The notes under the pieces are model-generated. The model was not told the DNA's origin. It worked only from the letters and a program-made list of their open reading frames with translations, and did not search any database. From Desulfuromonas sp. (lineage in GTDB: Bacteria; Desulfobacterota; Desulfuromonadia; Desulfuromonadales; SZUA-401), in the NCBI GenBank assembly GCA_002869605.1, contig PKUI01000128.1, forward strand, positions 1 to 32,373: a stretch of 32,373 nucleotides of DNA, read 5' to 3'. Shown here in pieces: positions 16,992 to 23,110 of this stretch. Within the stretch, counting starts at the first letter, position 1; every line of letters begins with the position of its first letter. The translations under genes were made by a program, and so were the position numbers.

Positions 16992-17402
16992 ATGCGTCGA
17001 TTCGCTTTAACATGGTTGGTTCTGTTGGCGGCTCTCCTGTTATGTGGGATGGGTGGACTCGGTGGCGAGCCTGAGGGTACGTTGCCGGATACGGAACACG
17101 ATTTTTCGGTGTCGGTTATTGACCGTTCCGGAGTCGAAACGGCTTTGAGCCGTTTTTCCATGGATGGGTCGACCTTTTTCCATGGGCAGCTTGGTGCGGC
17201 GTCTGTCACCATCGCTTTTGAGGATGTCCGCTCGGCCAGCTTCAAGTCGTTGGCCAATGATCGGATCAAGGTGGTTCTTGAGCTCAAGGAAGGACGTGAC
17301 CTCACTCTTTTGATCCGACGTCGTTCCGGATTTGCCGGCCAGATGGAAGTGGGTGTTTTCCACATTCGCGCCGAGGATGTCTCGCGCGTCGATTTCAAGT
17401 GA
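16992..17402 (+). CDS. Small exported protein of unknown function
   Basis: The 136-residue protein starts with a signal peptide (RRFALTWLVLLAALLLCGMGG) and has no clear lipobox, so it is either secreted to the periplasm or anchored. The mature part is beta-rich with alternating hydrophobic residues (FSVSVIDRSGVETALSRF, VTIAFEDVRSASF, IKVVLELKEGRDLTLLIRR). It ends AEDVSRVDFK. This resembles a small single-domain beta fold, but I do not recognise the family. GGAG sits about ten bases before ATG. It is 20 bases upstream of mqnA, so co-transcription is likely. Confidence 0.75.
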   Translation: MRRFALTWLVLLAALLLCGMGGLGGEPEGTLPDTEHDFSVSVIDRSGVETALSRFSMDGSTFFHGQLGAASVTIAFEDVRSASFKSLANDRIKVVLELKEGRDLTLLIRRRSGFAGQMEVGVFHIRAEDVSRVDFK

Positions 17403-17422
17403 TCATATTACGCTGATTCCCA

Positions 17423-18259
17423 ATGCCCAATTCCTCTTCGTTAATTGTCGGCCATATTGCCTATGCTAACTGTGAGCCGTTCTTTCACTATCTCCGTGAG
17501 AGCGGTTTCGACGGGACAATCCGAGACGGAGTGCCTGCTGAGCTCAATCGACTCCTGGCCAGTGGTGAGCTCGACCTGAGCCCTTCATCCTCCTACGAAT
17601 ATCTGCGAAATTGGCGCGAATACCAACTGCTGCCCGGGATGTCAATTAGCTCCATCGGCCCGGTTTTGAGTGTGTTGCTCATTTCACCTCGCCCCATAGA
17701 GTCGTTGCATGACGAGGAGATCTTTTTGACGGGTGAGTCCGCATCATCGATTCACCTGCTGCAGGTTATGCTGCGGGAGTATTACGGTTTCAACGAGGTT
17801 CTTTGTCGTGTCCCTGATCAAGCTTTGGAAGCGCTGGTCCTTCAGGGACGTCCCGCACTGCTTATCGGTGATCGCGCCTTGAAAGTGGCGGCCGATGTGC
17901 CCGCTGAACATATTTATGATCTTGGTGAGTTGTGGTATCGGCACACCGGTTTGCCGTTCGTGTTTGCCTTATGGATTATTCGCAGGGAAGCCGTGAAGAA
18001 CCAGCGGCCTCAGGTGGCGACGTTTCAAGTGCAGTTGGAAAGGTCACTTGAAACGGCCTTTTCAGACCTTATCACTGTTGCCAGCGATCTTGATGCCTAC
18101 CGCTGGTACGGGGTTGAGAAGTTGGTCAACTATTGGCAAAGCATGTCGTACGAGCTTGGTGAACAACAGCTTAAAGGCCTTTGGCTCTATGCCGAGTTGT
18201 TGGTCAAGTACGGTTTCTTGCCTGAGCAGCCTCAGGTTGAGTTTATTAAAAGTCTGTGA
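17423..18259 (+). CDS. mqnA: Chorismate dehydratase MqnA (futalosine pathway)
   Basis: The 278-residue periplasmic-binding-protein-like enzyme dehydrates chorismate to 3-enolpyruvylbenzoate, the first step of futalosine-dependent menaquinone synthesis. Recognition rests on VGHIAYANCEPFF at the N-terminus, GVPAELNRLLASGELDLSPSSSYEYL, the ALLIGDRALKVA segment and LGELWYRHTGLPFVFALWIIR. MqnA has no signal peptide, and none is seen here. It consumes the product of the shikimate pathway whose aroB and aroQ genes lie in the same window. No ribosome-binding site is obvious at ATG 17423. Confidence 0.93.
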   Translation: MPNSSSLIVGHIAYANCEPFFHYLRESGFDGTIRDGVPAELNRLLASGELDLSPSSSYEYLRNWREYQLLPGMSISSIGPVLSVLLISPRPIESLHDEEIFLTGESASSIHLLQVMLREYYGFNEVLCRVPDQALEALVLQGRPALLIGDRALKVAADVPAEHIYDLGELWYRHTGLPFVFALWIIRREAVKNQRPQVATFQVQLERSLETAFSDLITVASDLDAYRWYGVEKLVNYWQSMSYELGEQQLKGLWLYAELLVKYGFLPEQPQVEFIKSL

Positions 18260-18312
18260 CCCTCTTGGGAGCAGTGAATTTCCCGGCTTGTGGAGGATTC
18301 TCGTTTCTGTGA

Positions 18313-18341
18313 TTGACAGTTTTAACGTGAACCGTTAAAAG
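18313..18341 (+). promoter_or_regulatory. Promoter of tRNA-Leu
   Basis: A perfect TTGACA (18313-18318) is followed after 17 bases by TAAAAG (18336-18341), with a G-rich stretch (AGGGG) downstream like stable-RNA discriminators. The tRNA begins 15 bases later. Confidence 0.6.
18320..18340. repeat. Perfect inverted repeat overlapping the tRNA promoter
   Basis: TTTTAACG (18320-18327) and CGTTAAAA (18333-18340) form an 8-bp dyad with a 5-base spacer. It fills the space between the -35 and -10 elements, where a bound protein would block RNA polymerase. Confidence 0.7.
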
Positions 18342-18355
18342 ATAGGGGCTCAAAA

Positions 18356-18442
18356 GCCCGGGTGGCGGAACTGGCAGACGCAAGGGACTTAAAATCCCTC
18401 GGCCGTATGGCTGTACGGGTTCGATTCCCGTCCCGGGCACCA
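18356..18442 (+). tRNA. tRNA-Leu(UAA)
   Basis: The acceptor stem GCCCGGG (18356-18362) pairs with CCCGGGC (18432-18438), followed by A and an encoded CCA. The anticodon loop is CTTAAAA with anticodon TAA at 18390-18392. A long variable arm and a GGTTCGATTCC T-loop identify a class II leucine tRNA that reads UUA and UUG. Length is 87 bases. Confidence 0.97.
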
Positions 18443-18446
18443 ATAG

Positions 18447-18476
18447 AAAAAAGGATGGCCTAGGCCATCCTTTTTT
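18447..18476. terminator. Bidirectional terminator, perfect 30-base palindrome
   Basis: Six A, GGATGGCC, then GGCCATCC and six T form a perfect inverted repeat readable in both directions. It ends the tRNA transcript and the opposing AMMECR1 gene, whose stop codon (18475-18477) overlaps it. Confidence 0.92.
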
Positions 18477-19032
18477 AGGTTTGTTGCTCGCCGAATACCT
18501 GGGCGCTGAAGACGTAGATTTCGGCGTCCTCCGCTTGCCAGGCCTCTGTGGGGAGTCCGGCTTTGATGCAGGTTTGTTTCAGGAATGTCTCCCGGTCCCA
18601 GCCATATTCAGTTGCAACCTGTGGCAGCAAAACACCTCGATAGTAACCCTTTTCGAGATAGATGCCGTGAGTCCCAACTTCGATTTCGTCGGTTGTTTCG
18701 ACCTTGTTCAGTGGGGAGAGGACAGAGATCTCAAGCTGGTAGCTTTCAAGATCTTCGTTTTTCATCGGGTAAAATCGGGGATCGCGCGTCGCGGAGGAGA
18801 CTGCCATTTCGGCAACTTCTTTAAAGAGGGGGAGTTCGGATTGGAAGTTGCCGATACAGCCTCTTAGCTCACCATTTTTGTAGATGGTGACGAAGCAACC
18901 GTTCCTGCGGTTAAGGCTACGTTCTTCACGCGGCTCAATGTAGTTTTCACCGGTGCGAATAAAGGTCTCGATTGCATTACGCGCTATCGAGAGCAGAGCA
19001 TCCTGCTCGTCAGCCGTCAGTTCTTGTCCCAC
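18475..19032 (-). CDS. AMMECR1-family protein (AmmeMemoRadiSam system protein A)
   Basis: The 185-residue protein contains the AMMECR1 domain: RNAIETFIRTGENY, CFVTIYKNGELRGCIGNFQSELPL, then SSATRDPRFYPM, VEISVLSPL-like (LEISVLSPLNKVE) and GIYLEKGYYRGVLLPQVATEYGWDRETFL. Bacterial members are often encoded with Memo and radical-SAM partners, but neither partner is nearby. Function is not established. I start at GTG 19032 because GGGAGG lies seven bases upstream. A longer TTG start at 19104 coincides with the predicted -35 element and lacks a ribosome-binding site, so it is rejected. The stop overlaps the shared terminator. Confidence 0.9.
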   Translation of the reverse strand: MGQELTADEQDALLSIARNAIETFIRTGENYIEPREERSLNRRNGCFVTIYKNGELRGCIGNFQSELPLFKEVAEMAVSSATRDPRFYPMKNEDLESYQLEISVLSPLNKVETTDEIEVGTHGIYLEKGYYRGVLLPQVATEYGWDRETFLKQTCIKAGLPTEAWQAEDAEIYVFSAQVFGEQQT

Positions 19033-19074
19033 GCGAAGCACCTCCCTGGTGAATTGGTCGCTTACGGCGAGCCC

Positions 19075-19104
19075 TTTATAATCTGAAACGGGGTGGTTTG
19101 ACAA
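19075..19104 (-). promoter_or_regulatory. Promoter of the AMMECR1 gene
   Basis: On the minus strand TTGTCA (19099-19104) and TATAAA (19075-19080) are 18 bases apart; each matches consensus at five of six positions. A run of nine C abuts the -35 element. The inferred leader is about 35 bases. Confidence 0.6.
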
Positions 19105-19113
19105 GGGGGGGGG
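19105..19113. repeat. Nine-base G/C homopolymer beside a promoter
   Basis: The + strand has nine consecutive G, read as C on the transcribed-gene strand, touching the -35 hexamer of the AMMECR1 promoter. Confidence 0.9.
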
Positions 19114-19280
19114 ACGATTGTTTTCGCTTAAAAACCGGCTATGGCGAGAATGCGAATAACACCTTGACCCGTTACGTTCTTGTAGGGCAGAGTCCGTATC
19201 GGGTTATCAATAGGTTCAAGGCCGCGACCGGGTGTCGATAGCAGCCTTGGTTTTAAGTTTTGAGATAAGCCAGACTTTGT
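19114..19280. other. Intergenic stretch without a recognised gene
   Basis: No open frame with a ribosome-binding site, RNA gene or convincing terminator is visible between the AMMECR1 promoter and the zinc-ribbon gene. A weak 5-bp stem (AAGGC/GCCTT) without a T-tract is the only structure noticed. Confidence 0.5.
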
Positions 19281-19454
19281 TCAGGAGCCAACGGCAACGT
19301 AATTGTTGGTTGGACCGTGGATCATGATTTCCTGATCACCTTTGAGAGTCCACACGGAACCACAAGTTCCACACTCTTCCAGGTTGTTGGCAAAACCGTC
19401 AGGATGGGTGTCGATTTCGACGTGGTGGTTATCGTTGCAAATGGGACACTTCAT
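19281..19454 (-). CDS. 57-residue zinc-ribbon protein
   Basis: The small protein starts MKCPICNDNHHVEIDTH and has a second cysteine pair in EECGTCGSVW, giving CxxC...CxxC spaced by about 22 residues, as in a zinc ribbon. The C-terminus is a short beta hairpin (WTLKGDQEIMIHG). AAGGAG sits seven bases before the ATG, which makes the gene convincing despite its size. A promoter at 19506-19534 precedes it. The family is not recognised. It could bind nucleic acid or protein, or store metal. It is the upstream neighbour of the AMMECR1 gene on the same strand but separated by 176 bases that include that gene's own promoter. Confidence 0.85.
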   Translation of the reverse strand: MKCPICNDNHHVEIDTHPDGFANNLEECGTCGSVWTLKGDQEIMIHGPTNNYVAVGS

Positions 19455-19505
19455 GGCTGTTCTCCTTAGTGTGTGTAACGTATTCTCAAATTACACGAAT
19501 GATGG

Positions 19506-19534
19506 ATGATAACGTCTGGATGTTTTTTTTGCAA
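19506..19534 (-). promoter_or_regulatory. Probable promoter of the zinc-ribbon gene
   Basis: On the minus strand TTGCAA (19529-19534) and TATCAT (19506-19511) are separated by 17 bases, with an A-tract in the spacer. The inferred leader of about 45 bases ends at the ribosome-binding site. Confidence 0.45.
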
Positions 19535-19747
19535 CACCAAAGAGGGAAAAAGCTTTAAAAAACGGGTATTTAGGCATTGTTGTTGTTTTGCCTGGCAAAC
19601 CAGTATTTGATACGTTGGGGTCGTTGGGGAAAGCGTGATTTATGTGACTTCGTTAAGTGTCTGAAAAGGTTGAGTTTATTGGTCTATATCTCCATTATGA
19701 AGTCGATCGTCAACGTACAAGCGTATTTACGAGGAAGTGCATTGCTG

Positions 19748-21100
19748 ATGCGGGAAAAATGTCTATCCGAAGCTAAATTGTGCCCATTTACACCGTTTTT
19801 GACCTTAAAACGATGGGTTGTCTTGGCCTTATTGCTGATGGTGGGAACCGGTTGCGCAGTGAATCCGGTGACCGGACGTTCTGAGTTGGCTTTGATGAAG
19901 ATGTCTACGGCTGACGAGGTGCAGCTTGGTATGTATGCCTTCCCCGCAGCTATTCAACAGATGGGGGGCGAGGTTCCTGATTTGCAACTTCAAGGGTATG
20001 TTCAGAAGGTTGGATCTTTGGTTGCCAAGGCGGGGCACCGGCCCGGACTCGACTATCAGTTTCGGGTGGTCAACCAGCCTGCCCCGAATGCCTTTGCCCT
20101 GCCAGGGGGATATGTTGCAATCACCCGTGGATTAATTGTTCAGCTTGAGAATGAGGCCCAGCTTGCAGCTGTGCTTGGCCATGAAGTTGCGCATGTGACC
20201 GCCCGCCATGCCGTTCAGGCGATACAGCGGGGTCAACTCGCACAACTGACGGCGACCTTGCTTGGCCAGTTGACTGCGGAAGAGCGCTACGGAAAGCTTG
20301 CCCTCCAGGCTGGACTGATCGGCTCGCAATTGTTGGAAAACAGTTTTAGCCGTGATCAGGAACGGGAAGCGGACCGGCTGGGAATCGACTATATGGTGGC
20401 TGCTGGTTATGACCCGCAAGGGGCCATTGCACTCCAGGAGCTTTTCTATCGAAAACTCGATCAGGAACAGCAGCCCGACTGGCTAGAAAATCTGTTCCGT
20501 ACGCATCCGTTCTCCAAGGAACGGCTCGATAATAACCGTCGTTATGTACACACTACCTATGCGGGCGTTATTAGAAGCCCCGGAGCATACATTGGAAAAG
20601 AAGATTACGCTGAAGTCATCCGCTATGTCCACGAAACCGAGCCGGGTTATCAGCTCTATAGTCAGGCCCAGTTCCAGGAAGCGGCGGGGGAGCCCAACCT
20701 CGCTATCCAGACCCTGCATGAAGCCCTCAAGTCGGCCCCTGACGAAGCTTTGATCCATGCTGAAATCGGGTTGGCATACCTGCGTCAAGAGGATCTGCTG
20801 TCGGCCCGCAGATATTTCAAACAAGCCATCGCACTCGATAGCGATTACTATCAGTCGCATCTGGGACTTGGTTATGTCTATCTGAAGCGAGATGAGTACT
20901 CTTCCGCGACCACCTCATTGGAACGTAGCCGCGAACTACTGGCGACAACGCAAGCGCTCTATCTGCTTGGGGAGGCGTTCTATGGCAGCGGGCAAAGTGA
21001 CAAAGCGGTGGAGAGTTACCGTGAAGTCGTTGAGGCTGATCCGGGTGGACGTCTTGGTCAGGCGGCGGCGAAACGCCTTGCAGAGATAGGGGGACGTTGA
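19748..21100 (+). CDS. M48-family metalloprotease lipoprotein with TPR repeats (BepA-like)
   Basis: The 450-residue protein has a basic N-terminus, a hydrophobic signal and a lipobox-like VGTGC (Cys36). It continues AVNPVTGRSELALM, the conserved start of periplasmic M48 peptidases. The zinc site is HEVAHVTARH (His145, Glu146, His149) with a third ligand in QEREADRLGIDYM near residue 207. From about residue 300 at least three TPR units follow (ALIHAEIGLAYLRQEDLLSA, SHLGLGYVYLKRDEYSSA, ALYLLGEAFYGSGQSDKAVE). This architecture matches BepA/YfgC, an outer-membrane assembly quality-control protease. The true start is uncertain: an open frame extends to 19577, but ATG 19748 is preceded by GAGGAAG and gives the normal signal length. 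No convincing promoter was found in 19535-19747. It overlaps the next gene by one base. Confidence 0.9.
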   Translation: MREKCLSEAKLCPFTPFLTLKRWVVLALLLMVGTGCAVNPVTGRSELALMKMSTADEVQLGMYAFPAAIQQMGGEVPDLQLQGYVQKVGSLVAKAGHRPGLDYQFRVVNQPAPNAFALPGGYVAITRGLIVQLENEAQLAAVLGHEVAHVTARHAVQAIQRGQLAQLTATLLGQLTAEERYGKLALQAGLIGSQLLENSFSRDQEREADRLGIDYMVAAGYDPQGAIALQELFYRKLDQEQQPDWLENLFRTHPFSKERLDNNRRYVHTTYAGVIRSPGAYIGKEDYAEVIRYVHETEPGYQLYSQAQFQEAAGEPNLAIQTLHEALKSAPDEALIHAEIGLAYLRQEDLLSARRYFKQAIALDSDYYQSHLGLGYVYLKRDEYSSATTSLERSRELLATTQALYLLGEAFYGSGQSDKAVESYREVVEADPGGRLGQAAAKRLAEIGGR

Positions 21101-21618
21101 TGGATTGGCAGGTTCATCTCGAGGAGGGGGAGCAGCTTCGCTGGAGTGGTCGTCCCGCCCCGCGCTGTTTTACCTTCAGGCACTGGATTCATTCGCTGTT
21201 CGGGTTGTTGTTGTTGCCGTTGGTCTGGCTCTGGCTCGACGGTGGACAGGCGCTGGTACAGAGTACCGGTAACCGACTCTGGGAATGGCTACCGTGGCTT
21301 GGCGTGGTCGTGGTTCTCTATTTATTATGTGGTCATCTGGTACGCGCCCGTCTTGCGTGGGAGTCGACGTTTTATGCGATCACCGATCGCCACATTCTTA
21401 CAACCGGTGGTTGGCCAATTAACCGGCGGAGGCAGATGTGTCTCGCTGAGCTGCGTTACTTTAAGGTGATTCCACGCGGAGCAGATCTCGGCAGCCTATT
21501 GATCAGCGGCAACCAAGCCCATCAGAAGATGGTTTTTGCATGTCTCGAACATCCGCAGCGTGCAATCGAGCTGCTTGAAAAGGTTGTGCATGAGAACATG
21601 TCGACGGGCACCGAATAG
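21100..21618 (+). CDS. PH-like-domain membrane protein
   Basis: The 172-residue protein begins with an EEGEQLRWSGRPAPR motif, seen in bacterial PH-domain (bPH2/YdbS-like) membrane proteins. Two transmembrane helices follow (about residues 30-47 and 65-82). The C-terminal half, with TFYAITDRHILTTGG, is the PH-like beta fold, and LGSLLISGNQA fits its later strands. Function is unknown. ATG 21100 overlaps the TGA of the M48 gene, so the two are translationally coupled and may act together at the envelope. Confidence 0.8.
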   Translation: MDWQVHLEEGEQLRWSGRPAPRCFTFRHWIHSLFGLLLLPLVWLWLDGGQALVQSTGNRLWEWLPWLGVVVVLYLLCGHLVRARLAWESTFYAITDRHILTTGGWPINRRRQMCLAELRYFKVIPRGADLGSLLISGNQAHQKMVFACLEHPQRAIELLEKVVHENMSTGTE

Positions 21619-21621
21619 GGT

Positions 21622-21650
21622 TTGACTGCCTTTCATGGCGCAGGTAAGAT
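21622..21650 (+). promoter_or_regulatory. Probable miaB promoter
   Basis: TTGACT (21622-21627) and TAAGAT (21645-21650) are separated by 17 bases. They lie just after the previous stop and leave a leader of about 26 bases. Confidence 0.5.
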
Positions 21651-21682
21651 GCCGCGATTTCGTATCAGGATGTGTTGTAATT

Positions 21683-23002
21683 ATGTCGAGACTTTTTTAC
21701 TTGGAAACCTTCGGATGTCAGATGAACGTGGTCGATTCCGAAAGGATTGTCGATCTGTTGCAGGAGCTGGGGTATTGCCAGGTTGAAACCCCTGAAACTG
21801 CTGACCTGATTCTGCTCAATACCTGCTCCGTGCGTGCCAAGGCTGAACGCAAGGTTTACGGTCATCTCGGTCGCTTCAAACCGCTCAAGGACGCGCGTCC
21901 CGACCTTATTTTAGGGGTTGGCGGATGTGTTGCCCAGCAGGAAGGGGAGAAGATGCTGGCCCAGGTGCCGTATCTGGATCTGGTGTTCGGCACTCACAAT
22001 ATCCATGCCTTACCGGAGCTGGTGCTGAACGCCGAACAGAAGCGTCAGCGCGGTGCCGCCACGGAATTACTCGACCGTGAGACGCGCTTGCGCCTGTTCC
22101 CGCAACGCAGTTCGGGGGAGAGTGTCACCCGCTTTGTGACCGTGATGCAGGGATGTGACAACTTCTGTTCGTACTGTATCGTCCCGCACGTGCGCGGTCG
22201 TGAGGTCAGTCGGCCCAGCGGTGAGATCCTTACCGAGATCCGCAGCCTCGCCGAGCAGGGAGTACGCGAAGTGACGCTGCTGGGGCAGAATGTCAACTCT
22301 TACGGGCTCAAGGAGGATGGCGAAAGAAGTTTTGCCGCCCTGCTTGGCGAGGTGCAGAAGGTCGATGGGATCGAGCGCATCCGCTTTACCACATCGCATC
22401 CGAAGGATCTCTCCAACGAGCTGATCGACTGCTTCTCCCATCTCGACAAGCTCTGTCACCACTTGCACCTGCCAGTTCAGTGCGGCAGTGATCGTATCCT
22501 GGAGGCCATGAACCGTGGCTACACCGCAAAGGAATATCTAGCCAAGGTCGGGCGATTGCGGGAGGCTTGCCCCGATATCCGTCTGACAACGGATATCATT
22601 GTCGGTTTTCCCGGTGAGGGGGAAGACGAGTTTCGGCAGACTCTCGATCTGGTTGGCGAGGTCGGTTATGCCGATGCCTTTACCTTTCTCTACTCTGCTC
22701 GCCCCGGGACCGCAGCCGCAGAACTTCCCGATACCGTGGATGCTGAAGATAAACAGCACCGTTTCGAGCGTCTGGTGGAACTGCAAACCGCCAATAACGA
22801 GGCTACTTGGGCCGCAGATGTCGGGTCTGCCTATGAGGTGCTGGTTGAAGGGGAGAGCCGTCAGGGCGACGGCCAGCTGTTCGGCCGCACGACCTGGAAC
22901 CGGATTGTCAACTTCAGCGGGCCGGCCAGTCTGGTCGGACGGACGGTTGCGGTGAAGATTACCCGCAACTTCCGCAACTCCCAGCTGGGAGAACTTGCCT
23001 GA
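21683..23002 (+). CDS. miaB: tRNA-2-methylthio-N6-dimethylallyladenosine synthase MiaB
   Basis: The 439-residue radical-SAM enzyme adds a methylthio group to i6A37 of tRNAs that read UNN codons, which would include the tRNA-Leu(UAA) encoded upstream. The N-terminal cluster cysteines are Cys12, Cys48 and Cys82 (TFGCQMN, LNTCSVR, GGCVAQQ). The radical-SAM CxxxCxxC is Cys158/162/165 (GCDNFCSYCIVPHVRG). GQNVNSYG, the TSHPKDLS segment and a C-terminal TRAM domain are intact. ATG 21683 is chosen because upstream starts fall inside the predicted promoter; AGGA is at 21667-21670. Confidence 0.97.
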   Translation: MSRLFYLETFGCQMNVVDSERIVDLLQELGYCQVETPETADLILLNTCSVRAKAERKVYGHLGRFKPLKDARPDLILGVGGCVAQQEGEKMLAQVPYLDLVFGTHNIHALPELVLNAEQKRQRGAATELLDRETRLRLFPQRSSGESVTRFVTVMQGCDNFCSYCIVPHVRGREVSRPSGEILTEIRSLAEQGVREVTLLGQNVNSYGLKEDGERSFAALLGEVQKVDGIERIRFTTSHPKDLSNELIDCFSHLDKLCHHLHLPVQCGSDRILEAMNRGYTAKEYLAKVGRLREACPDIRLTTDIIVGFPGEGEDEFRQTLDLVGEVGYADAFTFLYSARPGTAAAELPDTVDAEDKQHRFERLVELQTANNEATWAADVGSAYEVLVEGESRQGDGQLFGRTTWNRIVNFSGPASLVGRTVAVKITRNFRNSQLGELA

Positions 23003-23048
23003 CACCCTGCCAATATCTGAAAGTCCTTCATTTTATTTGGTTTTTGCC

Positions 23049-23077
23049 TTGCCACTGATAGTTGTTTTATTTAACAT
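23049..23077 (+). promoter_or_regulatory. Possible promoter of the response-regulator cluster
   Basis: TTGCCA (23049-23054) and TAACAT (23072-23077) are 17 bases apart in an AT-rich gap following miaB. Confidence 0.35.
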
Positions 23078-23110
23078 TGTCGAATTGGTATTCCAATTGT
23101 GGAGATTGTT

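Noticed and set aside
19033..19104. Longer TTG-initiated form of the AMMECR1 protein
   Set aside because: The TTG is the first triplet of the predicted -35 element, has no ribosome-binding site, and extends beyond the usual family N-terminus. GTG 19032 has GGGAGG in place.
19577..19747. Extended N-terminus of the M48 protease
   Set aside because: It would put over 50 extra residues before the signal sequence and has no ribosome-binding site.
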